Shown: one piece after another, positions 1 through 7,755 of the stretch | How positions within the stretch are numbered: the first letter of the stretch is position 1 | How the letters are laid out: every line of letters starts with the position of its first letter | DNA from: Marinimicrococcus flavescens | Lineage (GTDB): Bacteria > Pseudomonadota > Alphaproteobacteria > Geminicoccales > Geminicoccaceae | Assembly: GCA_029211145.1 (NCBI GenBank) | Contig: JARGEQ010000083.1 | Location: 1 to 45,377, forward strand | DNA: 45,377 bases | Reading direction: 5' to 3' | Notes under the pieces: generated by a model | The model's database searches: none | Seen by the model: only the letters and a program-made list of their open reading frames with translations | Told to the model about the DNA's origin: nothing | Position numbers and translations under genes: made by a program

Positions 1-1
1 C

Positions 2-54
2 GTGGCTCTGGCGGCCGTCGCGGCCTTCTGGATCTGATTGAGTCCAGACCCTAG
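2..54 (+). mobile_element. Right end of an IS5-family insertion sequence (copy 1, cut by the window edge)
   Basis: The first 11 codons read VALAAVAAFWI and then stop. This is the same C-terminus as the transposases of the two other copies in the window (VALTAVAAFWI and ALATVAASWV). The stop is followed by GAGTCCAGACCCTAG, which matches the right terminal repeat of the copy ending at 38795 (GAGTCCGGGCCCTAG). The element ends on CTAG, as that copy does. Only the 3' end is in the window, so it cannot be judged whether the copy is complete. Confidence 0.8.
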
Positions 55-147
55 CCAAAGCCGGCCGCAAAGGCGAGGTTTCCGGAGGTGTCCTTGCTTC
101 TGCCACATCGCCCGGACGTTCTCCCTCGACGCCGGCCGGATCACCTG

Positions 148-330
148 CGGCCAGCGTGCGGTTGGCGCGCGTGAGCAGGGTGAAGCCGACCTCGCGCTCG
201 AGATCGGCGATGATCCGGCTGGCCGCCGGCTGCGAGACGAAGAGCATGCCTGCCGCCTGGGTGACGGTGCCGGTTATCATGATCGCCCTGAAGGCCCCGA
301 GGTCTCGGTGTCAGCAGGGCTTTCCGATTC
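148..330 (-). pseudogene. Truncated LysR-type regulator (N-terminal helix-turn-helix only)
   Basis: On the minus strand about 55 codons encode a LysR winged-HTH, with segments FRAIMITGTVTQAA, VSQPAASRIIADLE and LLTRANRTLA. It closely parallels the intact LysR encoded at 6718-7626 (FRAVMLAGTV, VSQPAISRLISDLE). An in-frame TGA lies just before the HTH, suggesting a small frameshift near the start. After the wing the frame enters unrelated sequence, about 95 bp before the IS end at 54. The effector-binding domain is missing, so the protein cannot be functional. It is probably a dead paralogue of the second LysR gene, cut by an IS-associated rearrangement. Confidence 0.7.
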
Positions 331-385
331 CATCATGTTATATAATATGTTGTAATTGTCGTTACGAAATAAAACATTGTTGTTA
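331..385. promoter_or_regulatory. AT-rich putative promoter/operator beside the LysR fragment
   Basis: This is an AT-rich island in GC-rich DNA. It begins with CATCATGTTATATAATA, which contains a perfect TATAAT hexamer. Thirteen of its 17 bases match the sequence at 7677-7693, upstream of the intact LysR paralogue. It is probably the control region of the former LysR gene, and it could also drive the transporter operon that starts at 871. No clear -35 box is seen. Confidence 0.35.
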
Positions 386-870
386 AGAGTTCCAGCGGTT
401 AAGGGTGATTCCAAGATGTCGGGCGGGAGGGGAGGCCCCCGTGAGCGACAGGCCAAGGAGCGATCACCGGTGAAGTGCAAGCCGCTCGACATGGAAGAGC
501 CTTCGGGTAGATGGCCCGGGATGCCGGGCCCCTGCGACGTCACGCCGACAGTCTCCATCGCCTCCCGCACCGCCGGAATCGCAGACGGCCCCGTCGCCGC
601 CGCGCCATGGCGCCCGCCAGGTGCCGGACGCCGGCGGCCGCTCGCGCCTGCGCCCGGACCCGGAAACCCTGGGCGCGTCGCGGACGGGCCGTCCGCCCGA
701 CGTCTTGAACACTGCGCCTCCGGCCGGGACATCGGCCTTGAGGTGTTGCCCGATTACACCTAGACGAACAGCGTCTGGCTCGGCCCGAGGCTGCTTCGCA
801 AGCAATCCGCTTCAAAAAGAGCCAGAACGGCCGGATCGCCACGCGCGCATTGGACGGGGAGGAGAAGGTC
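386..870. other. No recognisable gene; leader of the ABC transporter operon
   Basis: Open frames here overlap one another on both strands and none resembles a known family. The only supported signal is a strong Shine-Dalgarno stretch, GGGGAGGAGAAGG, just before the GTG at 871. The stretch may be decayed sequence left by the same rearrangement that cut the LysR gene. Confidence 0.4.
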
Positions 871-1719
871 GTGGACCACGCCGCGCACTCGGAAGTCGAA
901 CCAGTCTCGCGGAAGCGTCCACCGCGCAAGTCCTTGTTGCTGACGCGCAAATCGCCGCTGATCGACATCGCCCAGCTCATCGCTTTCGTCGGCGTTCTCG
1001 TCTGGCTCATCCTCGCCGGCGCGCAGGCGATGGAATATAACTGGCAATGGTATCGCGTCGATCGATACATCTACCGGATCATCGACGGTGAGTTCATTCC
1101 CGGCCCGCTGCTCCGCGGCCTCGGCGTCACGATCGAGATCACCTTCTACAGCATGATCATCACCCTGGTGATCAGTCTCGCGACCGCCCTGCTTCGCCTG
1201 TCCGGCTCTGTCTCGGGACGGCTCGTCGCGACGGTCTATCTGGAAGCGATCCGCAACACGCCGCTGCTGATCCAGCTTTTCCTCTTCTACTTCGTTCTGG
1301 CACCGATCATCGGCATCGACCGGTTCTGGGCCGGCGTGCTCTGCCTCGCCTTCTTCGAGGGCTCGTTCGGCGCCGAGATCATCCGTGCCGGTCTTCAATC
1401 GGTGCCGCGCGGGCAGTACGAGGCGGCCGACGCGATCGGCCTGACGCGCCGCGACCGGCTGCGGTTCATTATCCTGCCCCAGGCGATCCCGCTGATCCTG
1501 CCCCCGATGACGGGGCTCGTGATCTCGCTCATCAAGCACTCGGCCATCCTCAGCGTGATCGCGGTGGCCGAGCTGACCACCCAGGGGCTGGACCTCATCT
1601 CCGAGACCTTCATGGCCTTCGAGATCTGGTTCACGGTAGGGGCCATCTACCTCGTCATCACCGTCTCGCTGTCCCTGCTCGTGTCCTGGATCGAGCATCG
1701 TGCCGCGATCGGGCGCTAG
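871..1719 (+). CDS. Polar amino-acid-type ABC transporter permease (first subunit)
   Basis: An inner-membrane subunit of the His/Glu/Gln/Arg/opine-type permease family, 282 aa. An N-terminal cytoplasmic stretch of about 30 residues is followed by a membrane segment and a long loop. The permease core follows, with the family motif EAIRNTPLLIQLF and an EAA loop (AADAIGLTRRDRLRF, then ILPQAIP) that contacts the ATPase. The GTG at 871 is chosen because GGGGAGGAG lies immediately upstream; a TTG seven codons earlier lacks such a site. It is the first gene of an operon with a binding protein, a second permease and an ATPase. The two permeases probably form a heterodimeric channel. The sequence does not fix the substrate; the downstream sarcosine-oxidase genes suggest an amino acid or N-methyl amino acid. 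Confidence 0.9.
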   Translation: MDHAAHSEVEPVSRKRPPRKSLLLTRKSPLIDIAQLIAFVGVLVWLILAGAQAMEYNWQWYRVDRYIYRIIDGEFIPGPLLRGLGVTIEITFYSMIITLVISLATALLRLSGSVSGRLVATVYLEAIRNTPLLIQLFLFYFVLAPIIGIDRFWAGVLCLAFFEGSFGAEIIRAGLQSVPRGQYEAADAIGLTRRDRLRFIILPQAIPLILPPMTGLVISLIKHSAILSVIAVAELTTQGLDLISETFMAFEIWFTVGAIYLVITVSLSLLVSWIEHRAAIGR

Positions 1720-1768
1720 GGAAAGCCAACAACAGCTCTGTTCCACAGCGACTAAAGGGAGGCCAATC

Positions 1769-2608
1769 ATGAGATTGGGTCGCGTAGTGAAGTCCTTCAT
1801 CGGCGCCGCCGTGCTGTCGATGGTTGCCGCCACCGGCGTCAAGGCGCAGGTCCAGCAGGAGCTCAGCTCGTCCAGCGTGGTCGAGGAGATCAAGAAGCGC
1901 GGCGTGATGCGGGTGGGCATGTCCGTCTTCGTCCCCTGGGCGATGCGCAGCAAGGAGGGCGAGCTGGTCGGCTTCGAGATCGACGTCGCCAGGAAGCTCG
2001 CCCAGGACATGGAGGTCGACATCGAGTTCGTGCCGACCGCCTGGGCCGGCATCATCCCGGCGCTGCTGGCCAAGAAGTTCGACGTCATCGTCGCCGGCAT
2101 GAGCATCACGCCGCAGCGCAACATGACCGTCAACTTCACCACTCCCTACGCCCACTCGGGCCAGCAGATGACCGCGAACAAGGAGCTCGCCGGCGGTTTC
2201 TCGCTCGAGGACTTCAACTCGAGCGACGTGACCATCACGTGCCGGCGCGGCGTGGCCGCGTGCGACCAGGTGGCCGGCAGGCTCTTCCCCAAGGCGACGC
2301 TCCGCCGCTTCGACGACGACGCCCAGGCGTTCCAGGAAGTCGTCAACGGCAGCGCGCACGCGGTCGTGAGCTCGGCGCCCAAGCCGCGCTTTTGGACGAT
2401 GGCGCACTCCGACAAGCTCTACATGCCGACCGACGAGAATCTCAGCGAGGGCAACGAGGCGATCGCCGTGCGCAAGGGCGATCCCGACGCGCTGAACTTC
2501 TTCTCCAACTGGATCCAGGAGCAGAAGTCCAGCGGCTGGCTGCAGGAGCGGCACGACTACTGGTTCAAGACCCAGGACTGGGCCGGCGGGGTCGCCGCGG
2601 AGCAGTAG
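1769..2608 (+). CDS. Periplasmic amino-acid-type solute-binding protein
   Basis: A family 3 (PBP2-type) extracellular binding protein, 279 aa. The N-terminus MRLGRVVKSFIGAAVLSMVA ending in GVKAQ is a Sec signal peptide. The mature part has the expected opening (KKRGVMRVGMSVFVPWAM, then VGFEIDVARKLAQDM) and the mid-domain FVPTAWAGIIPALLAKKFD with GMSITPQR. It should capture the substrate in the periplasm and deliver it to the two permeases. The ATG at 1769 is preceded by AAAGGGAGG and puts the signal peptide at the N-terminus. It lies between the two permease genes, which is less common than a leading position but consistent with one operon. The ligand is unknown. Confidence 0.92.
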   Translation: MRLGRVVKSFIGAAVLSMVAATGVKAQVQQELSSSSVVEEIKKRGVMRVGMSVFVPWAMRSKEGELVGFEIDVARKLAQDMEVDIEFVPTAWAGIIPALLAKKFDVIVAGMSITPQRNMTVNFTTPYAHSGQQMTANKELAGGFSLEDFNSSDVTITCRRGVAACDQVAGRLFPKATLRRFDDDAQAFQEVVNGSAHAVVSSAPKPRFWTMAHSDKLYMPTDENLSEGNEAIAVRKGDPDALNFFSNWIQEQKSSGWLQERHDYWFKTQDWAGGVAAEQ

Positions 2609-2673
2609 GATGACCTGGCGGGGTCCGCGGCCATGCCGCCGCGGGCCCCGTCGCCGAACGCGAAAGACTTCCC

Positions 2674-3576
2674 ATGACCGACCGCAGACCGCCTCCGGCC
2701 AGAAAGAAGGCCCGCTTCACGCCCTTCGATTTCCTGATGTTCGGCATCCTGATCGCGGGGATGATCTACATCGTCTACCGGGTGGACCAGGTGCTCGTGT
2801 ATCATTGGGAATGGCACACGGTCTTCGAGTATGTCGTGCGCCGCGACGAGACCGGCGCGCTGGTGCCCAATGTCCTGCTCACCGGGTTGATGTCGACCCT
2901 GCGGCTCGCCTTTTGGGGCACCATCGCCGCGGCGATCATCGGCCTCGTCACGGGACTGTGCCGGACGAGCTCGAATCTTTTCCTGCGCTCGGTGGCGCGG
3001 CTGTATGTCGAGCTGATCCGCAACATCCCGCCGCTCGTCTTCATTTTCGTCTTCTACTTCTTCATCTCCGGGCAGATCATGCCGGCGCTCGGAATCGACG
3101 AGTTCGTGCGCTCCGCCTCGCCCGAATCGGCCGCGGTCGTCGAGCTGCTGTTCAGTCCGATAGGTCTCTTCTCGAACTTCCTGGCCGGCGTGATTTGCCT
3201 GTCGCTGTTCGAGGGCGCCTATATCAGCGAGATCGTGCGGGCCGGCATCCAGTCGATCGAGAAGGGCCAGTGGGAGGCGGCGCGGGCCATCGGCCTGTCG
3301 CGCTTCAACGTCCTGCGCGACGTGATCCTGCCGCAGGCCATCCGCAAGATCCTGCCGCCGCTGGCCGGCCAGTTCATCACGCTGGTAAAGGACTCGGCGA
3401 TCGTCTCGCTGATCTCGATCCAGGAGCTGACCTACGTCGCGACCGAGGTTGCCGCCACCACGACCCGCGTCTTCGAGACGTGGATCATCGTCGGGTTCCT
3501 GTACTTCGCGGTGTGCTACTCCCTGGCGCTTCTGTTCGGTCGCCTGGAAAAGAAGATGCAGACGGGACGCAGATGA
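2674..3576 (+). CDS. Polar amino-acid-type ABC transporter permease (second subunit)
   Basis: The partner permease, 300 aa. It shares the family layout of the first subunit: VELIRNIPPLVFIFVFYFF near residue 110, the segment LSLFEGAYISEIVRAGIQS, and the EAA-type loop ARAIGLSRFNVLRD followed by ILPQAIRKILPP. Compared with the first subunit it has an insert after the FYFF segment. The ATPase gene follows after about 40 bases, which supports an operon of four transporter genes. It acts in the inner membrane as half of the translocation pore. Confidence 0.9.
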   Translation: MTDRRPPPARKKARFTPFDFLMFGILIAGMIYIVYRVDQVLVYHWEWHTVFEYVVRRDETGALVPNVLLTGLMSTLRLAFWGTIAAAIIGLVTGLCRTSSNLFLRSVARLYVELIRNIPPLVFIFVFYFFISGQIMPALGIDEFVRSASPESAAVVELLFSPIGLFSNFLAGVICLSLFEGAYISEIVRAGIQSIEKGQWEAARAIGLSRFNVLRDVILPQAIRKILPPLAGQFITLVKDSAIVSLISIQELTYVATEVAATTTRVFETWIIVGFLYFAVCYSLALLFGRLEKKMQTGRR

Positions 3577-3617
3577 GCGCACATCGACGGCGCTCCTCTG
3601 GAGAGGATACGACCAAC

Positions 3618-4367
3618 ATGAACGACACTAATCCGATGTTGGAGATGCGGGGCGTCGGCAAGTGGTACGGCGACTTCTGCGCGCTCTACGACGTCAATCT
3701 CAAGTTGCAGCGGGCCGAGCGGATGGTGATCTGCGGACCGTCCGGCTCGGGCAAGTCCACGGTGATCCGCTGCGTGAACCGCCTGGAGGAGCACCAGGCC
3801 GGCCAGATCCTGCTGGACGGCGTCGAGCTGACCGAGGACACGCGGAACATCGAGCGTGTCCGCCGCGAGGTGGGGATGGTGTTCCAGCACTTCAATCTCT
3901 TCCCGCATCTGAGCATCCTGGACAACCTGACCCTGGGCCCGATCCGCAATCTCAAGATGCCGAAGAAGGAGGCGCGCGAGCTGGCGCTCCACTATCTCGA
4001 GCGGGTGCGGATCGCCGAGCAGGCGGGAAAATATCCGGGCGAGATGTCGGGCGGGCAGCAGCAGCGCGTGGCCATCGCCCGCGCCTTGTGCATGAAGCCC
4101 AAGCTGATGCTCTTCGACGAGCCCACCTCGGCCCTCGATCCGGAGATGATCTCGGGCGTGCTGGACGTGATGGTGGAGCTCGCCGGCGACGGCATGACGA
4201 TGATCTGCGTGACCCACGAGATGGGCTTTGCCAGGGAGGTCGCCGACACGATGGTCTTCATGGACCGCGGCGAGATCGTCGAGGTCGGCCCGCCCAGCGA
4301 GTTCTTCAACAACCCGACCAGCGACCGCGCCCGCCTGTTCCTCAGCCAGATCCTCTCGCATCACTAG
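3618..4367 (+). CDS. Amino-acid-type ABC transporter ATP-binding protein
   Basis: The energising subunit of the importer, 249 aa, full length for the GlnQ/HisP-type family. Visible motifs are Walker A GPSGSGKST (about residue 40), the Q-loop in MVFQHFNLFPH, the signature MSGGQQQRVAIARAL, Walker B KLMLFDEPTSALDPE and the switch histidine in VTHEMGFA. The open frame extends far upstream through the second permease. The ATG at 3618 is chosen because the protein then begins just ahead of the first family strand (MLEMRGVGKWYG) and GGAGAGGAT lies upstream. A strong hairpin follows, ending the operon. Confidence 0.93.
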   Translation: MNDTNPMLEMRGVGKWYGDFCALYDVNLKLQRAERMVICGPSGSGKSTVIRCVNRLEEHQAGQILLDGVELTEDTRNIERVRREVGMVFQHFNLFPHLSILDNLTLGPIRNLKMPKKEARELALHYLERVRIAEQAGKYPGEMSGGQQQRVAIARALCMKPKLMLFDEPTSALDPEMISGVLDVMVELAGDGMTMICVTHEMGFAREVADTMVFMDRGEIVEVGPPSEFFNNPTSDRARLFLSQILSHH

Positions 4368-4374
4368 GCTTGAT

Positions 4375-4419
4375 GCGAAGGGAGCGGGCGGGCGCCTAGC
4401 TCCTGCCCGCCCCCTTCGC
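4375..4419. terminator. Long GC-rich hairpin between convergent genes
   Basis: The arms GCGAAGGGAGCGGG and CCCGCCCCCTTCGC pair over 13 of 14 positions around a GC-rich loop. The hairpin lies between the transporter ATPase and the end of the convergent LysR gene and spans the LysR stop codon. There is no long T-run, so it may act as a bidirectional block rather than a classic intrinsic terminator. Confidence 0.55.
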
Positions 4420-5385
4420 GTCCCGGGACGGGGGCGCGTCGGGGGCCGCCGCACCGGGCGCCACCGGCAGGGGAAGCGCCGGCATCGAAGCCGCCTCCTC
4501 CAGCAGCCACGTCTTGAACGCCTGCAGCCTCGGGTTCTGCAGCGCCTCTTCCGGGCAGACGATCCAGTAGGAGAAGTCCGAGACGGTCACCTCCTTGAAG
4601 GGACGGACCAGTCTCCCGGCTTTCAGGGCATCGATCACCAGCGGCTCGCGCCCGAGGGCGATGCCCAGCCCCTCGACCGCCGCCTGGACCACCATGTTGG
4701 ACTGGCCGAAGCGTCGGGTACGCCGCAGCTTGAGTTCGCCGTGCCCGCAATGGCGCAGCCACGCCAGCCAGTTGGGGGCCTTGCCGCGCAGCGGCAGGAC
4801 CTCGTCGATCAGGATGGTGTGCCGCGCCAGGTCCGCGATCTCGTTCAAAGGGGGTCCCCGGCGCACGAGCTCGGGCGCACAGACCGGAAAGATCCGCTCG
4901 CCCATCAGCTTCTCGAAGTGGAGGTGGCGGTACCCGCCCAGCCCGTAGCGGATGGCGATGTCCTCGTTGCCCGAGCGGAAATCCACCGGCTCCTGGTTGG
5001 TGGAGATCGACACCGGGATGTCCGGATGCATCTGGTCGAAGCGGATAAGGCGCGGGAACAGCCAGTTATGGGCGAAGCCCGGAAGGGTCGAGACGGTCAG
5101 CGGGCGCTCGGCCGCCTTCTGGCTGCGGAGCTCGGCGCAGACCTCGCCGATCATCCCCAGCCCCGCCTCCACCACCTGCGCCAGCCTCAGTCCCTCTGCC
5201 GTGGGCTCGGTGACGCGCGCGCCGCGATTGAGAAGCCGCCGACCGGTCCAGTCCTCCAGCAGGCGGATATGCTGGCTGATCGAGCTCTGTGTGACCCGCA
5301 GATCCTCGGCGGCGCGGCTGAATCCCCGGAGCCGCACGACGGCTTCCAGCGCCCTGAGCGCCGATATGGGGGGAATCGGCAGCAT
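4396..5385 (-). CDS. LysR-type transcriptional regulator, GcvA-like
   Basis: A DNA-binding regulator of 329 aa. The winged HTH lies at residues 1-65, with ALRALEAVVRLRGFSRAAED and VTQSSISQHIRLLEDW; the QSSISQHI recognition helix and the start PPISALRALEA are typical of the GcvA subgroup. The effector-binding domain follows, including TVSTLPGFAHNWLFPRL. The C-terminal 30 residues are proline- and alanine-rich and probably disordered. The ATG at 5385 follows GAGGAG by five bases and is preferred over an upstream start 16 codons earlier. It is divergent from the M29/NicX-like gene and convergent with the transporter operon, so it probably controls one or both in response to the imported substrate. 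Confidence 0.88.
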   Translation of the reverse strand: MLPIPPISALRALEAVVRLRGFSRAAEDLRVTQSSISQHIRLLEDWTGRRLLNRGARVTEPTAEGLRLAQVVEAGLGMIGEVCAELRSQKAAERPLTVSTLPGFAHNWLFPRLIRFDQMHPDIPVSISTNQEPVDFRSGNEDIAIRYGLGGYRHLHFEKLMGERIFPVCAPELVRRGPPLNEIADLARHTILIDEVLPLRGKAPNWLAWLRHCGHGELKLRRTRRFGQSNMVVQAAVEGLGIALGREPLVIDALKAGRLVRPFKEVTVSDFSYWIVCPEEALQNPRLQAFKTWLLEEAASMPALPLPVAPGAAAPDAPPSRDAKGAGRS

Positions 5386-5501
5386 GTTAGCTCCTCTAAT
5401 GAATTCCATTATAAGACGTGGATTGATTCGCACCCAATTGCAAGTTTGATGGTCGCGGCGGCGATATTCGCATCGGCCCGTCGAAAGTCCGGAACAAGTT
5501 G

Positions 5502-6599
5502 ATGGCCAACGACCTCCTCACCGACGCCGCGGCCGGCGCCCGCAACCTGCTCCAGGGCTGCCTTCGCGCCCAGCCCGGCGAGAAGCTGCTCCTGCTCTCC
5601 GAGAGCCCGGAGCACGGCTTTTATGATCGTGGAGCGCCGGACGCCGTCGCCGAGCAGGCCGTGGCCATGGGACTGAGCGTGGATCGGCGCGAAGTGCCCT
5701 TCGTGAGGACGGCCGAGGATGCCGACAAGGAGACCTGGGAGCGCATGCGCGAGGCCGACTGCACGGTCTTCTTCGCCCGCCTCGGCGACCAGATCCGCTT
5801 CCAGACCCGGCCCCACGCAGCCCGCGCCGCGATGGTCTATGCGCTGGACGAGGGCATGCTGGGCTCGCGCTACGGCATCGCCTCGCACGATGGGTTCGTG
5901 CAGCTGAAGAAACTGATCGACGCCGCCGTGGCCAACGCGTCGCGTATCCGCCTGACCTGCCCGCTCGGCACCGATCTCGCCGGTTGCTTCCCCGACGAGG
6001 CCAGGCGGCGGGCGGAGGCGGAGGGCGAGGTTGCGATCCGGCGCTTTCCCATGGCTACCTTCAAGCCGGTTCCAGCCGCCGAGTTCAGCGGCGAGGTCGT
6101 GATCTCGCGTTTCCTGACCGGCACCGGGCATCGCTATTACACCCCCTACGACCTGCTGCTGGACAAGCCGGTGGTGGCCCGGGTCGCAGGCGGCCGGGTC
6201 AGCGGCTACGCCGGCCCTGCGGAGGAGGTCGAGACGGTCCGGCGCCATGTAGCGCGGGTCGGCGAGCGGTTCGGCATTGATCCCGCCATCATCCACTCCT
6301 GGCACGCCGGCATCCATCCCGGCTGCGCCTACCTGCCCGATGCGTTCCAAAATCTCGCGCGTTGGGGCAACGCCGCCTTCGCCAACCCGCGCCTCCTGCA
6401 TTTCCACACCTGCGGCGACTATGCCCCCGGCGAGATCAGCTGGAACATCGTCGACCCCACCATCGAGCTCGACGGCGTGGCCTTGTGGGACAATGGCGTC
6501 CTGCATCCCGAGCGGATCCCCGGCGGCGCCGAGCTGCTCGCCGAATGGCCCGACGTCCGCGAGGTGTTCCAGTCCCCCAGACGCGAGATCGGCTTTTAA
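5502..6599 (+). CDS. M29 aminopeptidase-like / 2,5-dihydroxypyridine dioxygenase (NicX)-like metalloenzyme
   Basis: The protein of 365 aa opens with QPGEKLLLLSE, close to the start of the M29/leucyl aminopeptidase superfamily (COG2309-type). That superfamily also contains the iron enzyme NicX, which cleaves the pyridine ring. The C-terminal half carries likely metal-binding histidines and acids: HSWHAGIHPGCAY near residue 265 and LLHFHTCGDYAPGEISWN near residue 303. I infer a soluble hydrolase or dioxygenase; sequence reading cannot decide between them. The ATG at 5502 directly follows a TTG that could also serve as start. It is divergent from a GcvA-like LysR gene and flanked by import and demethylation genes, so a catabolic step on the imported compound is likely. 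Confidence 0.6.
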   Translation: MANDLLTDAAAGARNLLQGCLRAQPGEKLLLLSESPEHGFYDRGAPDAVAEQAVAMGLSVDRREVPFVRTAEDADKETWERMREADCTVFFARLGDQIRFQTRPHAARAAMVYALDEGMLGSRYGIASHDGFVQLKKLIDAAVANASRIRLTCPLGTDLAGCFPDEARRRAEAEGEVAIRRFPMATFKPVPAAEFSGEVVISRFLTGTGHRYYTPYDLLLDKPVVARVAGGRVSGYAGPAEEVETVRRHVARVGERFGIDPAIIHSWHAGIHPGCAYLPDAFQNLARWGNAAFANPRLLHFHTCGDYAPGEISWNIVDPTIELDGVALWDNGVLHPERIPGGAELLAEWPDVREVFQSPRREIGF

Positions 6600-6606
6600 A
6601 GCCGCT

Positions 6607-6634
6607 CCCGCATTACCCGGAACAGGGTAGCGGG
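6607..6634. terminator. Hairpin between convergent genes
   Basis: CCCGC-AT-TACCC and GGGTA-GCGGG pair around GGAACA, directly after the stop of the M29-like gene and about 80 bases from the end of the convergent LysR gene. There is no T-run, so termination activity is inferred from position and stem only. Confidence 0.45.
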
Positions 6635-6717
6635 AAAGGCGCCGGGCACGAGGCCGCGCGCGCTACGGACGGGCTGCGTGCGGCTCCGTCGCCGGGTCCC
6701 CTTAGCGTCCTTCGCCG

Positions 6718-7626
6718 TCAGCTCGGCTGCAGCTCGAAATGCTGCTCCACGGTTCGCAGGAACTCCTTGGCCGAGGCCGACATGGAATGGTTGGTCGACC
6801 ACAGGAGCGAGACGGTGACGGGCGGCGTCGGGGTGAAGGGACGGGCCACGATGTTGCGGTGCTCGGGGGAATCGCCGCGGCGTGCGATCGCCAAAGGTCC
6901 GACGAGCGACACCCCGAGGCCGGCGGCGACGAGAGAGCATACGGCATCGGTGGTCCTGGCCTCGTAGATCAGGTTCCGGGTCACGCCCGCATTGAGGAAG
7001 ATCGTATCGACCTCGCGCCGGTAGAGCGCGTCGGGGCGGAACGACACGAAGCTCTCGCCCTCGAGCATCTCGGGCCGGATGATCTCGGCCTCGGCGAGGC
7101 GGTGGCCCAGCGGCAGGATGCAGACCGAGGCGCCGACATGGATCGTCCGGCTGGCAATCGACGGGCTCTCCATCTTCGCGGCGGCAATGCCGAGGTCGCA
7201 TTGCTCGGAGACCACCCACTCCAGGGCGGAGTCCGAGGACTGCACCTCGAGCGAGACGAAGGTCTCGCCGTTGTCCCGGGAAAAACGCTCGATCAGGTCC
7301 ACCACGACCGTCGATGCCAGCGACGGGACGGTAACCAGCCGCAGCCGCGAATAGCGCAGCCTTCCGATCTCGATCGCCGCATCGCGGATCTGCCCCAGCC
7401 CGATCAGGGCGCGGCGCACCTCCTCGAACAGCAGCTTGGCCTCGCCGGTCGGGCTGACCCTGCGCCCCTCGCGCTCGAAGAGGTTGTAGCCGATATCCTG
7501 CTCGAGATCGGAGATCAGGCGGCTGATGGCGGGCTGGGAGACGCCCAGCATCTTTGCCGCACCGACGACCGTGCCGGCCAGCATCACCGCCCGGAATGCA
7601 TCAAGCTGCCTGAACGTGATCGCCAT
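6718..7626 (-). CDS. LysR-type transcriptional regulator of the sox operon (probable)
   Basis: A regulator of 302 aa with the HTH at residues 1-65 (FRQLDAFRAVMLAGTVVGAA, then VSQPAISRLISDLE) and a full effector-binding domain. The wording of the N-terminus resembles the opine/amino-acid-responsive OccR/NocR type of LysR proteins. It is transcribed divergently from soxB across 129 bp of AT-rich DNA, the usual arrangement for a LysR protein that activates the neighbouring operon and represses itself. The truncated LysR at the left edge of the window is a close paralogue. Confidence 0.88.
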   Translation of the reverse strand: MAITFRQLDAFRAVMLAGTVVGAAKMLGVSQPAISRLISDLEQDIGYNLFEREGRRVSPTGEAKLLFEEVRRALIGLGQIRDAAIEIGRLRYSRLRLVTVPSLASTVVVDLIERFSRDNGETFVSLEVQSSDSALEWVVSEQCDLGIAAAKMESPSIASRTIHVGASVCILPLGHRLAEAEIIRPEMLEGESFVSFRPDALYRREVDTIFLNAGVTRNLIYEARTTDAVCSLVAAGLGVSLVGPLAIARRGDSPEHRNIVARPFTPTPPVTVSLLWSTNHSMSASAKEFLRTVEQHFELQPS

Positions 7627-7676
7627 CCGCCTGCCTCTCTCCTGCTTTCTGCCGGCCTTCGTAGCGCGCCGGTTGT

Positions 7677-7755
7677 CATCATACTACATAATAAAAACAT
7701 ATGGTTTTCGGCATTTACTTTACACGATAGCATATAGGAACGGAGGCAGAGGCAC
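7677..7755. promoter_or_regulatory. Divergent LysR/soxB control region with a motif shared with the left-edge LysR fragment
   Basis: CATCATACTACATAATA at the left of this AT-rich stretch matches 13 of 17 positions of the motif beside the LysR pseudogene at 331-347. Both sit within about 50 bases upstream of paralogous LysR genes in the same relative orientation, so this is a candidate LysR operator. soxB has GGAGG about ten bases before its ATG. Candidate promoter elements (TTTACT, TAGCAT) are weak. Confidence 0.45.

Noticed and set aside
760..2142. Minus-strand frame opposite the first permease and binding-protein genes
   Set aside because: Asp/Glu/Arg-rich antisense shadow without domains; plus-strand genes are certain.
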